5,451 bases of DNA from Trueperaceae bacterium (lineage in GTDB: Bacteria; Deinococcota; Deinococci; Deinococcales; Trueperaceae). The notes under the pieces were generated by a model. It did no database searches. It was not told the DNA's origin and worked only from the letters and a program-made list of their open reading frames with translations. Shown here one piece after another: positions 4,737 through 5,451 of this stretch. Both the position numbers and the translations under genes were made by a program. Where the stretch lies: contig JAGXHO010000119.1 of NCBI GenBank assembly GCA_024636105.1, forward strand, positions 1-5,451. Direction: 5' to 3'. Numbering within the stretch: position 1 is the stretch's first letter; each line of letters opens with the position of its first letter.

Positions 4737-4769
4737 CAGCGCCCCGGTGATCGATCACCGGGGCGCTGG
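4736..4769. terminator. 34-bp perfect palindrome, probable terminator of the PRC-barrel gene
   Basis: The half-site CCAGCGCCCCGGTGATC (4736-4752) is followed without a break by its exact reverse complement (4753-4769). In RNA this gives a very stable hairpin with about 15 bp of stem and a 4-base loop. It begins 23 bp beyond the TAG of the minus-strand PRC-barrel gene, the expected place for a terminator. No T-run follows (only GGTTCGT), so it would be a U-poor terminator of the kind often seen in GC-rich genomes. The symmetrical structure could stop transcription from either side. Confidence 0.7.
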
Positions 4770-4792
4770 GCGTAGCCGTTCGGTAGGGGAAT

Positions 4793-5451
4793 CTACTCGT
4801 CGTACTCTGGCAGGGCCTCGAGCTCTTCCCTCGTCATGTCGAGGTAGACGCGAATGTCGTTGCGCTCGGGGTCCATCTGGATTTCGATCTCGTCGATGTC
4901 GACGGCGACCGTGCGATCGCCCAGGCCGAGGAAGCCACCGATGTCGATCAACACGGCCACCACTTCTTGGCCTTCGCTCGAAAGCTGCACATCTTCGATG
5001 TCCGACACGGACTCGTTGAGGCGGTCGTAGACGGACGCGCTCGTGAGCTCGTCGACGGTCAGCGTGGTGACATCGACAGGTTCGTATCCTTCGAGCTGCT
5101 CGTCAGGAACGCCAAGACGGCGCGCCGCTTCGGCCTGAGTCTCGTCGGCCTGAGTCTCGTCGGCCTGAGCCTCGTCGGCCTGAGCCTCGTCGGTACGGGA
5201 CTCGTCTTCACTGGCCGTCTCGTCTTCACTGGCCGTCTCGTCTTCATTCGACATCTCGCTGGCCGTCGAATCTTCCTGGTACGCGGGAGCCTGTTCGAGC
5301 TCCTCCCGGGTCGAGGTGAAGACCACGTAGAGCTCGTCCGCCTCTTGCCGACGGACGAAGCTCAGGACGTCCATGCTCACCATCACCTGGCGGCCACCGA
5401 TACCGAGGAATCCACCGACATCGATCAACACGCCGCGGATGGTGCCGTCCC
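4793..5451 (-). CDS. PRC-barrel domain protein with duplicated domain and acidic repeat linker (N-terminus beyond window)
   Basis: The frame is open to the right edge, so at least 218 C-terminal residues are present and the true start lies outside. Positions here count from the first complete codon (5449-5447). Residues 1-58 and about 165-218 are copies of one unit: G-V-L-I-D-V-G-G-F-L-G-I-G at 6-18 and V-L-I-D-I-G-G-F-L-G-L-G at 166-177, each followed by a V-x-V/M strand pair and ending T-R-E-E-L-E-x-x-P-x-Y (47-57 and 206-216). This is the PRC-barrel type found in acidic, usually exported proteins of alphaproteobacteria. Residues about 60-105 form a highly acidic Asp/Glu/Ala/Thr/Gln linker made of short repeats. 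Residues 123-164 give the N-terminal strands of the second barrel (VDELTSASVYD, VSDIEDVQL). The role is unknown; PRC barrels bind proteins, RNA or ligands. An unseen N-terminal signal peptide is likely. The GTG at 5431 is internal, since the domain reads through it. Confidence 0.85.
   Translation of the reverse strand, partial: DGTIRGVLIDVGGFLGIGGRQVMVSMDVLSFVRRQEADELYVVFTSTREELEQAPAYQEDSTASEMSNEDETASEDETASEDESRTDEAQADEAQADETQADETQAEAARRLGVPDEQLEGYEPVDVTTLTVDELTSASVYDRLNESVSDIEDVQLSSEGQEVVAVLIDIGGFLGLGDRTVAVDIDEIEIQMDPERNDIRVYLDMTREELEALPEYDE
5131..5190. repeat. 15-bp coding tandem repeat, four copies
   Basis: The unit CGGCCTGAGTCTCGT occurs twice exactly (5131-5145, 5146-5160). It then occurs twice with one T-to-C change (5161-5175, 5176-5190), and a diverged fifth copy may lie at 5191-5205. 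On the minus strand it encodes the acidic pentapeptide repeat DETQA / DEAQA in the linker of the PRC-barrel protein. The copies are nearly identical in DNA, including silent positions, and in multiples of three, so expansion is recent and frame-preserving. Confidence 0.9.
5201..5254. repeat. 18-bp coding tandem repeat, two exact copies and one diverged
   Basis: CTCGTCTTCACTGGCCGT occurs at 5201-5218 and 5219-5236, with a diverged third copy at 5237-5254 and a partial trace at 5255-5266 (CTCGCTGGCCGT). On the minus strand it encodes the hexapeptide TASEDE. It adjoins the 15-bp repeat but is a separate family, and the two together build the whole acidic linker. Confidence 0.85.

Noticed and set aside
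4413..4775. Plus-strand open frame with a Pro-rich run over the oxidoreductase remnant
   Set aside because: The poly-Pro run is simply the antisense of the CCG-rich tract. There is no ribosome site or family motif, and the frame crosses the higBA promoter and the terminator palindrome.
5131..5254. Possible CRISPR array or satellite in the tandem repeats
   Set aside because: The units are 15 and 18 bp, directly adjacent without spacers and in frame within a PRC-barrel coding region, so they are protein-coding repeats.

Overview
The window is GC-rich, and its codons end almost always in G or C. It carries small accessory-type genes rather than core metabolism. The gene content (YdeI/OmpD-associated protein, PhnB-type VOC protein, DUF6958, DUF4386, higBA, PRC-barrel protein) fits a high-GC soil or aquatic bacterium. 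The long acidic PRC-barrel protein resembles alphaproteobacterial ones, but the sequence does not fix the taxon. No rRNA, tRNA, CRISPR array, transposase or integrase gene is visible.

Left part (1-863): a remnant of a DUF1801-type gene lies on the minus strand at the edge. A complete plus-strand gene for a YdeI/OmpD-associated (DUF1801 + OmdA) protein follows. It ends convergently against the next operon, with short inverted repeats in the gap.

Centre (864-3484, all minus strand, read right to left): a tightly packed four-gene operon encodes an alpha/beta hydrolase, a membrane protein equal to the C-terminal part of a DUF4386 protein, a two-domain PhnB-like VOC protein, and a DUF6958 protein. 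Joints are an ATGA overlap, a 13-bp gap and a stop/start overlap, so the genes are probably co-transcribed and partly translationally coupled. The DUF6958 gene appears frameshifted in a run of five Gs just after its best start codon. A shared pathway cannot be deduced.

Right part (3485-4790): an unrecognised degenerate coding remnant is followed by a complete type II toxin-antitoxin module of the HigBA class in the usual toxin-first order. It has a very clear sigma70-type promoter whose 17-bp spacer holds a perfect 10-bp palindrome, a probable HigA operator. The predicted transcript starts at or next to the toxin GTG codon, so the toxin is probably translated from a leaderless mRNA. The promoter overlaps the 3' end of a decayed NAD(P)-binding oxidoreductase gene. 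A 34-bp perfect palindrome separates this from the last gene.

Right edge (4793-5451): the C-terminal part of a protein with two PRC-barrel-like repeats joined by a very acidic linker, which is encoded by two families of near-identical tandem DNA repeats.

Overall this looks like a region of gene turnover: several truncated or frameshifted genes around an apparently intact toxin-antitoxin pair. I see no convincing new multi-gene system. The most specific observations are the leaderless higB promoter/operator arrangement, the homopolymer frameshift, and the repeat-built PRC-barrel linker.
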